The notes under the pieces are model-generated. The model was not told the DNA's origin and searched no databases. It saw only the letters and a list, made by a program, of their open reading frames with translations. DNA of 28,534 nt from Robinsoniella peoriensis (lineage in GTDB: Bacteria; Bacillota; Clostridia; Lachnospirales; Lachnospiraceae): assembly GCF_042680125.1 (NCBI RefSeq), contig NZ_JBHTNY010000067.1. One strand, 5' to 3'. Below are positions 7,991 through 16,164 of the stretch, one piece after another; the first letter of the stretch is position 1; each line of letters begins with the position of its first letter. The position numbers were made by a program, and so were the translations under genes.

Positions 7991-8018
7991 GTCTGTGAAC
8001 CTGTTACTGTTCACAGAC
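7991..8018. other. Perfect 10-bp inverted repeat
   Basis: GTCTGTGAAC (7991-8000), 8-base loop, GTTCACAGAC (8009-8018). There is no T-run on either side, so it is not a standard terminator. It could be a protein-binding palindrome or part of a repeat. The rest of the 7897-8083 gap holds the holB promoter and the terminator described at 8045-8076. Confidence 0.5.
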
Positions 8019-8044
8019 CAGCCTGTAAACGTAACACCGGCTGT

Positions 8045-8076
8045 CAATTAAAGCCGCCTTCAGTCAGGAGGCAGGC
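8045..8076 (-). terminator. Weak terminator after the guanylate-kinase-like gene
   Basis: On the minus strand GCCTGCCTCC...AAGGCGGC forms about seven pairs with one bulge, followed by TTTAATT. It lies just after the stop codon at 8084. Weak but well placed. Confidence 0.45.
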
Positions 8077-8083
8077 TCACTGG

Positions 8084-8677
8084 CTATTTTACAATATCGT
8101 AGATGTAATCAACTACTTCATTCATGCAGGCTTCTCTGTCCGTATCATTTACAAAACGTTTTGTAATTCCTGCTTTTGCAATATTTTCTTCAGAAAAATC
8201 CTGGGCATCAGCCAAAAATCTGCGGCATAATTCCTCATATTTGGGCTGTTCCTGCTTCCGTTCCCGCCTAAGAGCCCTCTCAAGCCGGTTATCATCCGCA
8301 ACCTCAATATAAATAGGCACTACCTTCTCATCTCCAAAATAAGCTTTCATCTTCTCAAAAGATTCCAGTGTCCCAATTGCCAGAAAATTCTCATGATCCA
8401 GATGAAACTGTCCATCATCCACTGTTGCATAACTCCAGATACCATGGATGGTATCATAGGATCGCATTTCAATTACTTTTCCTGCATTTTTAAGCTCCAA
8501 AAGTCTGGCTTCATCTACAAAATGATATTCTACCCCATCTTTTTCCTTGGCGCGGATAGGGCGGGAGGTATAAAGTATTACATTTTTCAGATGCAATTTC
8601 TTATTCTTCAATACCTCCTTAAAAATCGTATCTTTACCAGTTGCACTTTTTCCCATGATGTAAAATATCTTTCCCAT
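8084..8677 (-). CDS. Guanylate-kinase-like P-loop protein
   Basis: A 197-aa protein with a guanylate kinase fold. Walker A is GKSATGKDT at 9-17 instead of the usual GPSGAGKST. The GMP-site motif is recognisable as TSRPIRAKEKDGVEYHFV (standard TTRxPRxGExxGxxYxFV), then LAIGTLESF and RALRRERKQ. It could phosphorylate GMP, but the divergent P-loop suggests a paralogue with another role, and a main gmk would be expected elsewhere. ATG 8677 follows AAAGAGGAT. It occupies the position of tmk in the B. subtilis yaaO-tmk-...-holB cluster. Confidence 0.75.
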   Translation of the reverse strand: MGKIFYIMGKSATGKDTIFKEVLKNKKLHLKNVILYTSRPIRAKEKDGVEYHFVDEARLLELKNAGKVIEMRSYDTIHGIWSYATVDDGQFHLDHENFLAIGTLESFEKMKAYFGDEKVVPIYIEVADDNRLERALRRERKQEQPKYEELCRRFLADAQDFSEENIAKAGITKRFVNDTDREACMNEVVDYIYDIVK

Positions 8678-8763
8678 AAATATCCTCTTTCTGTAAATTA
8701 TTAACGATGCCAGATCATTCCAAAACGTCCCTAAACCTGCTTCTTCCCGGCTGCAATGTATAT

Positions 8764-10215
8764 TCAGACCTGCTCCAGAACTTCTATAAAGTGCCCGGAA
8801 TAATCCTGCATTCCCTGAAGCGTAAATCCTTTTTCCCTATATTGTATTACGTTTCCCACAAACTCTCTACTTATTTTTTCACCCGGTACAATTAACGGAA
8901 TTCCAGGCGGATAAAGATATACAAATTCCCCTGCTATCCGGCCTGATGCATTTTCCAGCAGGACCGGCTCCATCTTTTTTTCCATCGCCCGGCATACTGG
9001 CATTACTTCCCAATCTGTTTCTCCATCTGTTTCCCAATCTACTTTACCCTCTGTTTTTTCCATCTTCTTTAAAACATTATCATTTTCACTCAATCTCCGG
9101 TCTATATCTGCCAGCGCCTGGTACAGTCTGTCAAATCCCTCCCTGGAATCCCCTATGGAGGTTAATGCCAGGGCATAATCCCCTGCTGCCATTTCCAGTT
9201 GCAGATGGTAGTGCTGCAGCAGTTCTTCATATAATTCATTACCGCTCATACCGCCATTTTTTACGTATAGGATCAGCTTGGACAGATCCAGGTCCACAAC
9301 CTCCTTCTCTCCTGCCAATTGTGCTTTTCCTGCCAGACAAACCCGTTGAAAATCTGCTGCTTTCCTCCTGAATGCCTTCAGGTTTTCCACAAATTCTTCA
9401 AACAGCCTGTCGCCGGATTCCTCCAGCATGCGTATACACTGATCCACACCTGCCATAAGCAGATAAGAGGGGCTGCTGCTTTGGTAAATCCCCAGATATC
9501 TCTCGAGTTTTGCCTTATCTACCAGACCGCCATTCAAATGAATCAGACCGGTCTGCGTAAATGCCGGCAATGTCTTATGCAGACTGTGAATTACAATATC
9601 CGCCCCTTTTCCAATGGAATTCTCCGGGAAATACGGATGAAATCCAAAATGTGCGCCGTGTGCTTCATCCACAATCAGGGGTTTTTTATATGTGTGACAA
9701 ATATCCGCTATCTTTTTTACATCCGATACCACTCCGTCATAAGAAGGGGACGTAATGATCACTGCCTGAATATCCGGAGAAGTTATCAACAGTTCCCGTA
9801 TTTTTTCCGGTCTTAATCCACAATTCAGCCCAATTCCCTGTTCCTGCTGTGGATAAATGTATACGGCTTCCAATTCTCTTATCAAAACACTGTGGTAAAC
9901 GGCCTTATGGCAATTTCTCGCCATCAGAATCTTACCTCCTATGGAAGTACACGCAGATACTGCGCTCAGAATTCCAGCCGTACTTCCATTCACCAAGAAA
10001 TAAGTATTAGCAGAACCATAGACTCCTGCCGCCCGTTCCTGAGCCTCTTTCAGTATTCCTTCTGCATGATGCAGATTGTCAAATCCCTCTATTTCTGTTA
10101 TATCTGCCTCTATTGGATTCATAAATTCCCCCAGACGCCTCTTATGTCCCGGCATATGAAAAGGATAATAATCTGATTTGGCATAATTCCTTAATTCATC
10201 ATATAAATAAGGCAT
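8764..10215 (-). CDS. Orn/Lys/Arg decarboxylase-family PLP enzyme (YaaO-like)
   Basis: A 483-aa fold type I PLP enzyme. MPGHKRR (21-27) is the family N-terminal signature. VNGSTAGI (75-82) binds the phosphate, DEAHGAH (183-189) holds the PLP-ring Asp and His, and SLHKTLPAFTQT has the Schiff-base Lys214. The C-terminal Orn/Lys/Arg decarboxylase domain (LYPPGIPLIVPGE) is present, interrupted by a charged insert near 380-410 rich in Glu, Lys and Trp. Substrate is unknown. It starts 15 bp after the NlpC/P60 gene with AAAGGA as SD, so it is cotranscribed with that gene. The same family precedes tmk-holB in B. subtilis. Confidence 0.88.
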   Translation of the reverse strand: MPYLYDELRNYAKSDYYPFHMPGHKRRLGEFMNPIEADITEIEGFDNLHHAEGILKEAQERAAGVYGSANTYFLVNGSTAGILSAVSACTSIGGKILMARNCHKAVYHSVLIRELEAVYIYPQQEQGIGLNCGLRPEKIRELLITSPDIQAVIITSPSYDGVVSDVKKIADICHTYKKPLIVDEAHGAHFGFHPYFPENSIGKGADIVIHSLHKTLPAFTQTGLIHLNGGLVDKAKLERYLGIYQSSSPSYLLMAGVDQCIRMLEESGDRLFEEFVENLKAFRRKAADFQRVCLAGKAQLAGEKEVVDLDLSKLILYVKNGGMSGNELYEELLQHYHLQLEMAAGDYALALTSIGDSREGFDRLYQALADIDRRLSENDNVLKKMEKTEGKVDWETDGETDWEVMPVCRAMEKKMEPVLLENASGRIAGEFVYLYPPGIPLIVPGEKISREFVGNVIQYREKGFTLQGMQDYSGHFIEVLEQV

Positions 10216-10230
10216 TTCCTATTCCTTTCT

Positions 10231-11610
10231 TCATCCCAGTAAATCCTGCAATATCTGGGCAGCCGATTTATTCCGGTACCCCTGGGGATCTGTCATAACT
10301 GAACTTCCCGATACATCCCAGCGCATCTGGGCATAGTGGGACAGATAACTTTCTCCCCGCATACAGTTTGGATATTTCTTATACCACTTTGGAAAATAGT
10401 TCTTCATGTAATAGGCTGCCAGATTTACAGCCTCACTTGAAGTATTCCCATAGCGGTCTACGGTACCGTTTATCTGCACCCCCTGAGGGCTGCTGTGAAC
10501 CAGTACCACACTTCCATCCTGACATGCACCGACTACAATCCATACATGGCCGCAGTCACTGCAGGATGAGCTCATTATATCTCCCGGCTGATAATCTTTG
10601 ACGCTGAAACGTCCCACATACTGTCCCCAGCCTCTGGATGCAAAATCAGATGCCATCTCCTCTGCTTTCATGACATAACCCTCTTTTCCACTGGAAGTGT
10701 TCATGATATTGTATATGCACCATCCCACATATCCGGAGCAGTCCAGACCATCACGAATCTGATAACGTGTCTGATTATAGTCATAACTGCTGTTCTGTTT
10801 ATTAAAAAACCGCTCCCATTCAGGACTAACTCCTATGGTTCTGGCATCTGTTCCGGCACCGGTATCTTCTTCATTCCAGCCCCCGCCCCAGACATACATA
10901 GTCTTGCCTACCGGCTGTAACGCAGTCTCCAGGAATTTCTTCAGCGTGGATTTTCCTTTTTTCTGAGCTTTGGGCACTTTTGCTTCTATAATAGCACTAT
11001 ATTTACTGTAATAAATTTTTCCATCCACCTTTTTTCTGGTTTTAATCCTGTACCTGTAGGTCAGCCCTGCTTTTAATCCTTTAACACTATAGTTTCTTTT
11101 TGTTGTAGATGCAATCTTAATATATTTATTACGGCTTTCACTGTATTGATAGATTGAATATCCGGTTGCCCCGCCTGCCTTATCCCAGCTCAGTGAAATA
11201 CTGTCCTTTTCAGCCTTAGCCTTCAGCCCTGAAGGCTTCCTGACAACAGGTTTGGGCAATACTGTGATTACTTTAGAAAAAGAACTTGTCAGAGTCTTTC
11301 CTTTTTTGACGGCATATGCTCTTATTTTAAAGCGGTAGCTCACTCCGCATTTCAGCTTACGGAAAGTAAAATTCGTTCCGGTTGTCTTCTGAACACGCCT
11401 ATAACTGTTTTTCTTCATATCATATTGGTAAATCCGGTAATACTTTGCACCTTTGCTTGATTTCCAGGTAAGCTTTACCGTCCTGTCACCCAAAATAGCT
11501 TTTACCTTTTCCGGCCGGTTTAGTTTTGCCTCTGCCCGAACAGGCATAACTGCAGTCAATACCACCACCATTAACACCACATATATACTCCATTTTAAAT
11601 ATCTCTTCAC
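10231..11610 (-). CDS. Secreted NlpC/P60-family wall hydrolase with two fibronectin III-like domains
   Basis: A 459-aa exported protein. Signal peptide about 1-29 (VKRYLKWSIYVVLMVVVLTA...AEAK); two Fn3-like domains near 33-120 and 125-213 (RIYQYDMKKNSYRRV and SIYQYSESRNKYIKI are equivalent strands); NlpC/P60-like domain from about 225. Catalytic Cys is in DGLDCSGYVGW and His in SDCGHVWIVVG. It should cut peptide stems in peptidoglycan. The GTG at 11610 was chosen over the ATG at 11664 because AGAGGAGGAGGG lies five bases before it and the signal peptide then starts directly. First gene of the operon; promoter at 11686-11714. Confidence 0.85.
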   Translation of the reverse strand: MKRYLKWSIYVVLMVVVLTAVMPVRAEAKLNRPEKVKAILGDRTVKLTWKSSKGAKYYRIYQYDMKKNSYRRVQKTTGTNFTFRKLKCGVSYRFKIRAYAVKKGKTLTSSFSKVITVLPKPVVRKPSGLKAKAEKDSISLSWDKAGGATGYSIYQYSESRNKYIKIASTTKRNYSVKGLKAGLTYRYRIKTRKKVDGKIYYSKYSAIIEAKVPKAQKKGKSTLKKFLETALQPVGKTMYVWGGGWNEEDTGAGTDARTIGVSPEWERFFNKQNSSYDYNQTRYQIRDGLDCSGYVGWCIYNIMNTSSGKEGYVMKAEEMASDFASRGWGQYVGRFSVKDYQPGDIMSSSCSDCGHVWIVVGACQDGSVVLVHSSPQGVQINGTVDRYGNTSSEAVNLAAYYMKNYFPKWYKKYPNCMRGESYLSHYAQMRWDVSGSSVMTDPQGYRNKSAAQILQDLLG

Positions 11611-11685
11611 TGTAACCCTCCTCCTCTTTTGCAAACCATTACCCTTAGAGTTTCCATTCTCCATTTTAAAAGCAAATTTGAGCTT

Positions 11686-11714
11686 ATTTTATCATGGGGC
11701 TGTCTGATTCACAA
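11686..11714 (-). promoter_or_regulatory. Sigma-A promoter of the NlpC/P60-decarboxylase operon
   Basis: Minus strand TTGTGA (11709-11714), 17-bp spacer, TAAAAT (11686-11691): 9 of 12 consensus bases. Leader of about 70 nt to GTG 11610. Confidence 0.6.
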
Positions 11715-11734
11715 GCAGGAATCCACGTATTCAA

Positions 11735-11768
11735 TAAAAATGGCACTGCACTTATAAAGTACAATGCC
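11735..11768 (-). terminator. Intrinsic terminator of the amylosucrase gene
   Basis: Minus strand GGCATTGTACTT/AAGTGCAGTGCC forms 12 pairs (two G-U) with a very short loop, then ATTTTTATTG. It sits 12 bp after the stop at 11780. Confidence 0.8.
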
Positions 11769-11779
11769 AGATGCTGCCA

Positions 11780-13876
11780 TTATTTTCTCTTCAGCCAGTA
11801 AAATCCATATCCCGGCATTTTCACCCCTGATGCTCTCATTTCTTTGCCGGTAACTAAGTCCTGATACATTCCATCTTCTTCATTAATCCACGACATTCTT
11901 TCATTTTCACTGAAGTTAAAAAGACCTATAACTTTTTCACCGCCTGCCATACGTACCAGACACAATACACTGTTATCCCAGGTTTCCAGTGTCCATGTCT
12001 CTGCCGTAGACACAAACGCAGCATGACTCTTGCGGATATTTTCCAGTTGCCCTAATCTGGAAAATACCTGCCCCTGAACAGTCTTGTCATCCCCGATATA
12101 ATCCGTCAGCTCCCATTTAAACGCACCCCTGTGAATATATCTGGAATCCGGTGCCTTGTGGGGATCCTCTTTGTAACTGTAGTCATTTACCTGGGCTATC
12201 TCATCTCCGCTGTAAATCACAGGAATTCCTGACTGCATGAACATATATGCATGAAGCATGATATCCAGCTGGATTGCCTGCTGCATCTCCTGCTCATTCT
12301 GTTCGAACCCTGCTTTTTCCACACCACACATAGAGGCCGTTGTTCCGCAGAAGCGTGCATCACCCGTGACCGGATCGGCATTATATAACTCACCCCGGCT
12401 GAAACTGCCTTCCTGACTTCCTGTGAAGAAGTCATTAATATACTGTTTGTGTGCCCTTTCATCCATGCCCCAGTTCTTAAGGGTCTTATAGTCCAGTCCC
12501 CATCCAATGTCATCGTGGCATCTGAGGTAATTAAGAAACGTATATTCCTTAGGAAGTCTGTCGATAATCTCCATCTGCTGCTTTAACAGCCTCACATCCC
12601 TTGTTGCCACGGAATTCCAGGTAGTTGCCATAGTCGTAACATTATACAGCATATGGCACTCCGGTTTTTCAACAGATCCAAAATATGGCGTCACTTTCTC
12701 CGGCTCCATAACCACCTCACCCAGCAGGAGAATTCCCGGGCATACAATTTCTCCAATCATACGCATCATGCGGACAATGGTATGAACCTGAGGCAGATTG
12801 CGGCAGTCAGTCCCAATCTGTTTCCAGATATAAGGAACCGCATCGATACGGATAATGTCAATACCCTGATTCGCGAAGAAAAGGAAGTTGTACATCATTT
12901 CATTAAATACCGTTGGATTCCCGTAGTTCAAATCCCACTGATAAGGGTAAAAGCTGGTCATTACAAAATGTCTGTTCTCTGGCAGGTAAGTAAAATTTCC
13001 CGGGGCCGTTGTAGGGAATACCTGGGGCACCGTCCGCTCAAACATTGCAGGGATCGAATAATTGTCATAGAAAAAATACCGGCTCATGTACTCTCCATCA
13101 CCCTGTCTTGCTTTTACTGCCCACTCATGATCCTCGGAAGTATGATTCATTACAAAATCAAGGCATACACTCATATCCCGTTTATGACATTCTTCTGCGA
13201 GTTCAGACAAATCCTCCATGGTTCCCAGATTCTCCTGAACCTTCCGGAAATCAGATACTGCATATCCGCCATCGGAACGTCCCTCCGGTGATTCCAGAAG
13301 AGGCATCAGATGCACATAGTTCACATTGCATTTCTCAATATAATCCAGTTTCCCCTTCACTCCCTGCAAGTTTCCGGCAAAATTATCCACATACAGCATC
13401 ATGCCCAGCATATCACTTTGTTTGAACCAGTCCTGTCTCAGCTCTCTTTTACTATCCAGATTCTTAAGCGCAGCCTTACGTTCCTGATAAAACCCATACA
13501 TATTTTTACAAAGTTCATCAAACATGTAATCATTGTTATATAACTCCATATAAAGCCACTTAAGTTCATTCACATGTCTGTTAAATCGTTCCTGATATTT
13601 GTCATTATTTACCGTTTCTTTTGCGGTTTCTGTGTTATCCGGTTCTTCTGCGTATACTGCATCCGGAGCGGCAACCGTCTTTTTCAAACTTTCCGAAAAC
13701 GTTTCCAGAACAGGCAAAACATTTTCCTTTGATGCTTCTTTTGACTCCTCCTTCACAGCTCCCGGTACTGATTTCTTCACTTCCCCTGCAATCGCCACTT
13801 CCGGAACCTTCTCCTGACCTTCCGGAACAATTGCACCTTGTTTTGCAGCTGCCTTTTTAACTGTTCTTTTCTTCAT
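11780..13876 (-). CDS. Amylosucrase-like GH13 enzyme with charged N-terminal extension
   Basis: A 698-aa GH13 enzyme whose domain order matches amylosucrase (sucrose to alpha-1,4-glucan plus fructose). From residue about 94 it follows the family: an N-terminal helical domain, PEGRSDGGYAVSDFR (Asp of the sucrose -1 site), DFVMNHTSEDHEWA, the nucleophile Asp in IIRIDAVPYIWKQIGT, acid/base Glu in LLGEVVMEP, and CHDDIGWG with the third Asp. PDSRYIHR supplies the Arg of the Asp-Arg salt bridge that closes the pocket. Known amylosucrases are about 630-650 aa; here an extra 80-90 residues rich in Lys, Glu, Ala and Val precede the helical domain. ATG 13876 follows GGAGGAATTT; an ATG at 13888 overlaps that SD. 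No signal peptide. A sucrose hydrolase activity cannot be excluded. Confidence 0.88.
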   Translation of the reverse strand: MKKRTVKKAAAKQGAIVPEGQEKVPEVAIAGEVKKSVPGAVKEESKEASKENVLPVLETFSESLKKTVAAPDAVYAEEPDNTETAKETVNNDKYQERFNRHVNELKWLYMELYNNDYMFDELCKNMYGFYQERKAALKNLDSKRELRQDWFKQSDMLGMMLYVDNFAGNLQGVKGKLDYIEKCNVNYVHLMPLLESPEGRSDGGYAVSDFRKVQENLGTMEDLSELAEECHKRDMSVCLDFVMNHTSEDHEWAVKARQGDGEYMSRYFFYDNYSIPAMFERTVPQVFPTTAPGNFTYLPENRHFVMTSFYPYQWDLNYGNPTVFNEMMYNFLFFANQGIDIIRIDAVPYIWKQIGTDCRNLPQVHTIVRMMRMIGEIVCPGILLLGEVVMEPEKVTPYFGSVEKPECHMLYNVTTMATTWNSVATRDVRLLKQQMEIIDRLPKEYTFLNYLRCHDDIGWGLDYKTLKNWGMDERAHKQYINDFFTGSQEGSFSRGELYNADPVTGDARFCGTTASMCGVEKAGFEQNEQEMQQAIQLDIMLHAYMFMQSGIPVIYSGDEIAQVNDYSYKEDPHKAPDSRYIHRGAFKWELTDYIGDDKTVQGQVFSRLGQLENIRKSHAAFVSTAETWTLETWDNSVLCLVRMAGGEKVIGLFNFSENERMSWINEEDGMYQDLVTGKEMRASGVKMPGYGFYWLKRK

Positions 13877-14009
13877 AAATTCCTCCATTCACGCAGTACC
13901 GCACGAAAACCACTGCGCATAAGAATCCGGTACTTTGCAAATCCCATATCTCACTCCGGTTTCTTATATTCCTTTAGCTAATATGTTTACTGGTTACGAA
14001 ACTATATGT

Positions 14010-14018
14010 ATTATAGCA
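14010..14018 (-). promoter_or_regulatory. Extended -10 promoter of the amylosucrase gene
   Basis: Minus strand TGCTATAAT (TATAAT at 14010-14015). No strong -35 at 17 bp. The leader would be about 130 nt; I see no riboswitch in it. Confidence 0.5.
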
Positions 14019-14054
14019 AAGTTTACGAGACTTTACCATTGTCAGATGTGGAGA

Positions 14055-14105
14055 AAATAATAAAAAAGCAATACAGCATCCCAATTCGAATACCGCATTG
14101 CTTTT
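14055..14105 (-). terminator. Strong intrinsic terminator of the purine permease gene
   Basis: An almost complete palindrome at 14064-14105 (AAAAGCAATGCGGTATTCG...complement) pairs about 18 bases with a few G-U and one mismatch, around a central AATT. The minus strand continues TTTTTTATTATTTT. It lies 17 bp after the stop at 14123. Confidence 0.85.
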
Positions 14106-14122
14106 CATCTAAATCACAAATC

Positions 14123-15481
14123 TTAAGAAGAACAACTCTCTTCGCTGTCCCCTTCTCCGGATACCTCCATATTAGCCGGAAGCACCAGATTCATTACTAT
14201 TGCAACGATAAATACAATCGCAACACAATTATTAGCCAAAACTTCCTGTACCATTTTCGGGAAAATTGTGAAAATGGCTGGTACCTGTGTGAACCCAATT
14301 CCAATTCCCAGAGATAGTGCCGTAATCACGGTATTCCTCTGATTAAATCCACACCTTGTAATCATCTGTACACCGCTAACAACAATGGAACCGAACATCA
14401 TGATTGTACAGCCTCCCAAAACCGCATCCGGCAGTGTGGCAAGCAGTTTTCCGATAACCGGAAACAGGCCTGCAAGTATCATGACACAGGCACCTGTCAT
14501 AATGGTAAAGCGGTTTACCACTTTCGTCATGGCGATCAGTCCCACATTTTGACTGAATGATGTAATAGGAAGACAGCCAAACAGAGAAGATACCGAGCTC
14601 AGATATCCGTCGCAGGCTAGCGATCCGGATATTTCCTTGTCCGTCACATCTCTTTTTAGGCCTGTAACAGCCATGGCAGAAGTATCTCCAATCGTTTCTG
14701 TGGCGGAAACCAGAAAGATCACCGTTACAGCAATAATCGCGCTTACATTGAATTCAGGAATAAACGGCAATACCTTTGGCAATGCAACAATACCGGCGGA
14801 AGCCACTTCCGAGAAATTCACCATGCCCATTACCATTGCTAAGACATACCCCACTACAAGTCCAAAGAGCACGGATAATTGTTTCCAGAAGGATTTCGCA
14901 AATATGTTAAATACCAGACAGCTTACCAATGTTACAGTTCCCAGAATCAGATTCTGTGCTGATCCAAAGTTTTCACTGCCGGCGCCTCCTCCAAAAGAAG
15001 AAGCCCCTACATTCAGCAAAGAAAAACCAATTGCGGTAACAACACAAGCCGCTACGATGGGTGCTACGATCTTTCTCCAGTATTTTGCACAAAGCCCCAA
15101 AGTACCCTCAATAATACCTCCGATCAGAATCGCGCCAATAGCGGCGGGATAGCCAAACGTGGCTGCAACGTAACACAGAATTGTTACAAAGGTAAAACTT
15201 ACCCCCATTACAATTGGCAGTCTTGCCCCAACCTTCCATACCGGATATAATTGAATTAACGTACCGATTCCTGCAATAAACATTGCATTTTGAATTAACA
15301 TCGCTTTTTGTTCAGGCGTAAGGCCTGCTGCATTTGTCACAATCAGAATCGGTGCTATATTCGCCACGAACATTGCAAGTACATGCTGCAAACCAAAGGG
15401 AATCGCCTTGGAAATGGGCACACGGCCGTTAAGCTGGTAGATATTTTCTACCCTGGCATTTGAATTTACATTTGCTTTCAT
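14123..15481 (-). CDS. NCS2-family purine (xanthine/urate-type) permease
   Basis: A 452-aa integral membrane transporter of the nucleobase-cation symporter-2 family with about 14 hydrophobic segments. Family marks are GLQHVLAMFVANIAPI near the start, ATETIGDTSAMA in the middle (the Glu of TM8), and FSQNVGLIAMTKVVNRF (the QNxG motif of TM10). The QNVGLI form points to the xanthine/uric acid branch rather than uracil. Proton-coupled import is expected from the family. ATG 15481 was chosen over 15517 because AAAGGAG precedes it. It is monocistronic and divergent from the ECF sigma gene. I saw no purine riboswitch upstream. Confidence 0.9.
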   Translation of the reverse strand: MKANVNSNARVENIYQLNGRVPISKAIPFGLQHVLAMFVANIAPILIVTNAAGLTPEQKAMLIQNAMFIAGIGTLIQLYPVWKVGARLPIVMGVSFTFVTILCYVAATFGYPAAIGAILIGGIIEGTLGLCAKYWRKIVAPIVAACVVTAIGFSLLNVGASSFGGGAGSENFGSAQNLILGTVTLVSCLVFNIFAKSFWKQLSVLFGLVVGYVLAMVMGMVNFSEVASAGIVALPKVLPFIPEFNVSAIIAVTVIFLVSATETIGDTSAMAVTGLKRDVTDKEISGSLACDGYLSSVSSLFGCLPITSFSQNVGLIAMTKVVNRFTIMTGACVMILAGLFPVIGKLLATLPDAVLGGCTIMMFGSIVVSGVQMITRCGFNQRNTVITALSLGIGIGFTQVPAIFTIFPKMVQEVLANNCVAIVFIVAIVMNLVLPANMEVSGEGDSEESCSS

Positions 15482-15606
15482 TTCTTTCTCCTTTAGTAGT
15501 TTCTTGGTAAATCTCAAGTCACGAAATTTACAACAGATTTATTTTACTATAAAAAGTACTGTATGGGTATAAAATTTTTATGGAAATTTAATAATTACAA
15601 AAAAAG

Positions 15607-15632
15607 TGTAACCTTTTGTAATGGAAAACGTT
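15607..15632 (+). promoter_or_regulatory. Candidate ECF-type autoregulatory promoter
   Basis: TGTAAC (15607-15612), 16-bp spacer, CGTT (15629-15632). This resembles the TGTAAC/CGTC promoters of the B. subtilis SigX/SigM group. It sits about 28 bp before the GTG start of the ECF sigma gene, where an autoregulatory promoter would be expected. Confidence 0.5.
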
Positions 15633-15660
15633 TATTAAATGAACAGGAAGGAGGGGAACT

Positions 15661-16164
15661 GTGAAAAAGGATGACCTGGAACAAATATATAAAACCTATT
15701 ACCATGAAATATATTTATACGCTCTGTCTCTATGTAAAAATACGCTGGAAGCAGAGGAGATCACCAGTGATACCTTCTACAAAGCCCTCCTCTGTGCCGA
15801 GCTTCAGAATGAATCCATCAAATACTGGCTTCTGCGTGTATGCAAAAATATTTTTATAGACCAGGCAAGGCAGAAAAAAAGAAGACCTGTTACACCTTTA
15901 GAAGATATCGGCAGTCCGTCTTATGACAATGTACTGGAACGAATGATTCAAAATGAGGATGCAAAGGTACTTTACCACTGTATTCTACAATTACCCGACC
16001 GTTACCGCGAATTAATCTACATGTTCTATTTTATGAATTACAGTTTAAAAGAAATTGCTCATTTTACATGTCAATCAACAGGAACCACCAGAACAGCCAT
16101 CTGCCGGTCCAGAGATAAGCTGCGCTCAATATTAGAAAGGGAGGGATACTATGAATTTCCATGA
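15661..16164 (+). CDS. ECF-type RNA polymerase sigma factor
   Basis: A 167-aa sigma-70 family protein with only regions 2 and 4. Region 2 is YYHEIYLYALSLCKNTLEAEEITSDTFYKAL (in two parts about residues 13-43); region 4 begins LPDRYRELIYMFYFMNYSLKEIAHF with a helix-turn-helix and ends SRDKLRSILERE. It directs RNA polymerase to TGTAAC-type promoters by inference. Start is GTG 15661 after GGAGGGGAACT. It overlaps its anti-sigma gene by 14 bp, a standard partner-switch pair. Regulon and trigger unknown. Confidence 0.9.
   Translation: MKKDDLEQIYKTYYHEIYLYALSLCKNTLEAEEITSDTFYKALLCAELQNESIKYWLLRVCKNIFIDQARQKKRRPVTPLEDIGSPSYDNVLERMIQNEDAKVLYHCILQLPDRYRELIYMFYFMNYSLKEIAHFTCQSTGTTRTAICRSRDKLRSILEREGYYEFP

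Noticed and set aside
8084..8677. Thymidylate kinase (tmk), expected from the neighbourhood
   Set aside because: The TSRPIRAKEKDGVEYHFV stretch is the guanylate kinase GMP-binding motif, not a Tmk signature.
12217..13291. Several ORFs inside the amylosucrase gene on both strands
   Set aside because: Shadows of a gene with clear GH13 motifs throughout.
15482..15660. Purine riboswitch before the NCS2 permease
   Set aside because: No three-way junction core or matching terminator seen; the region is mostly AT-rich.
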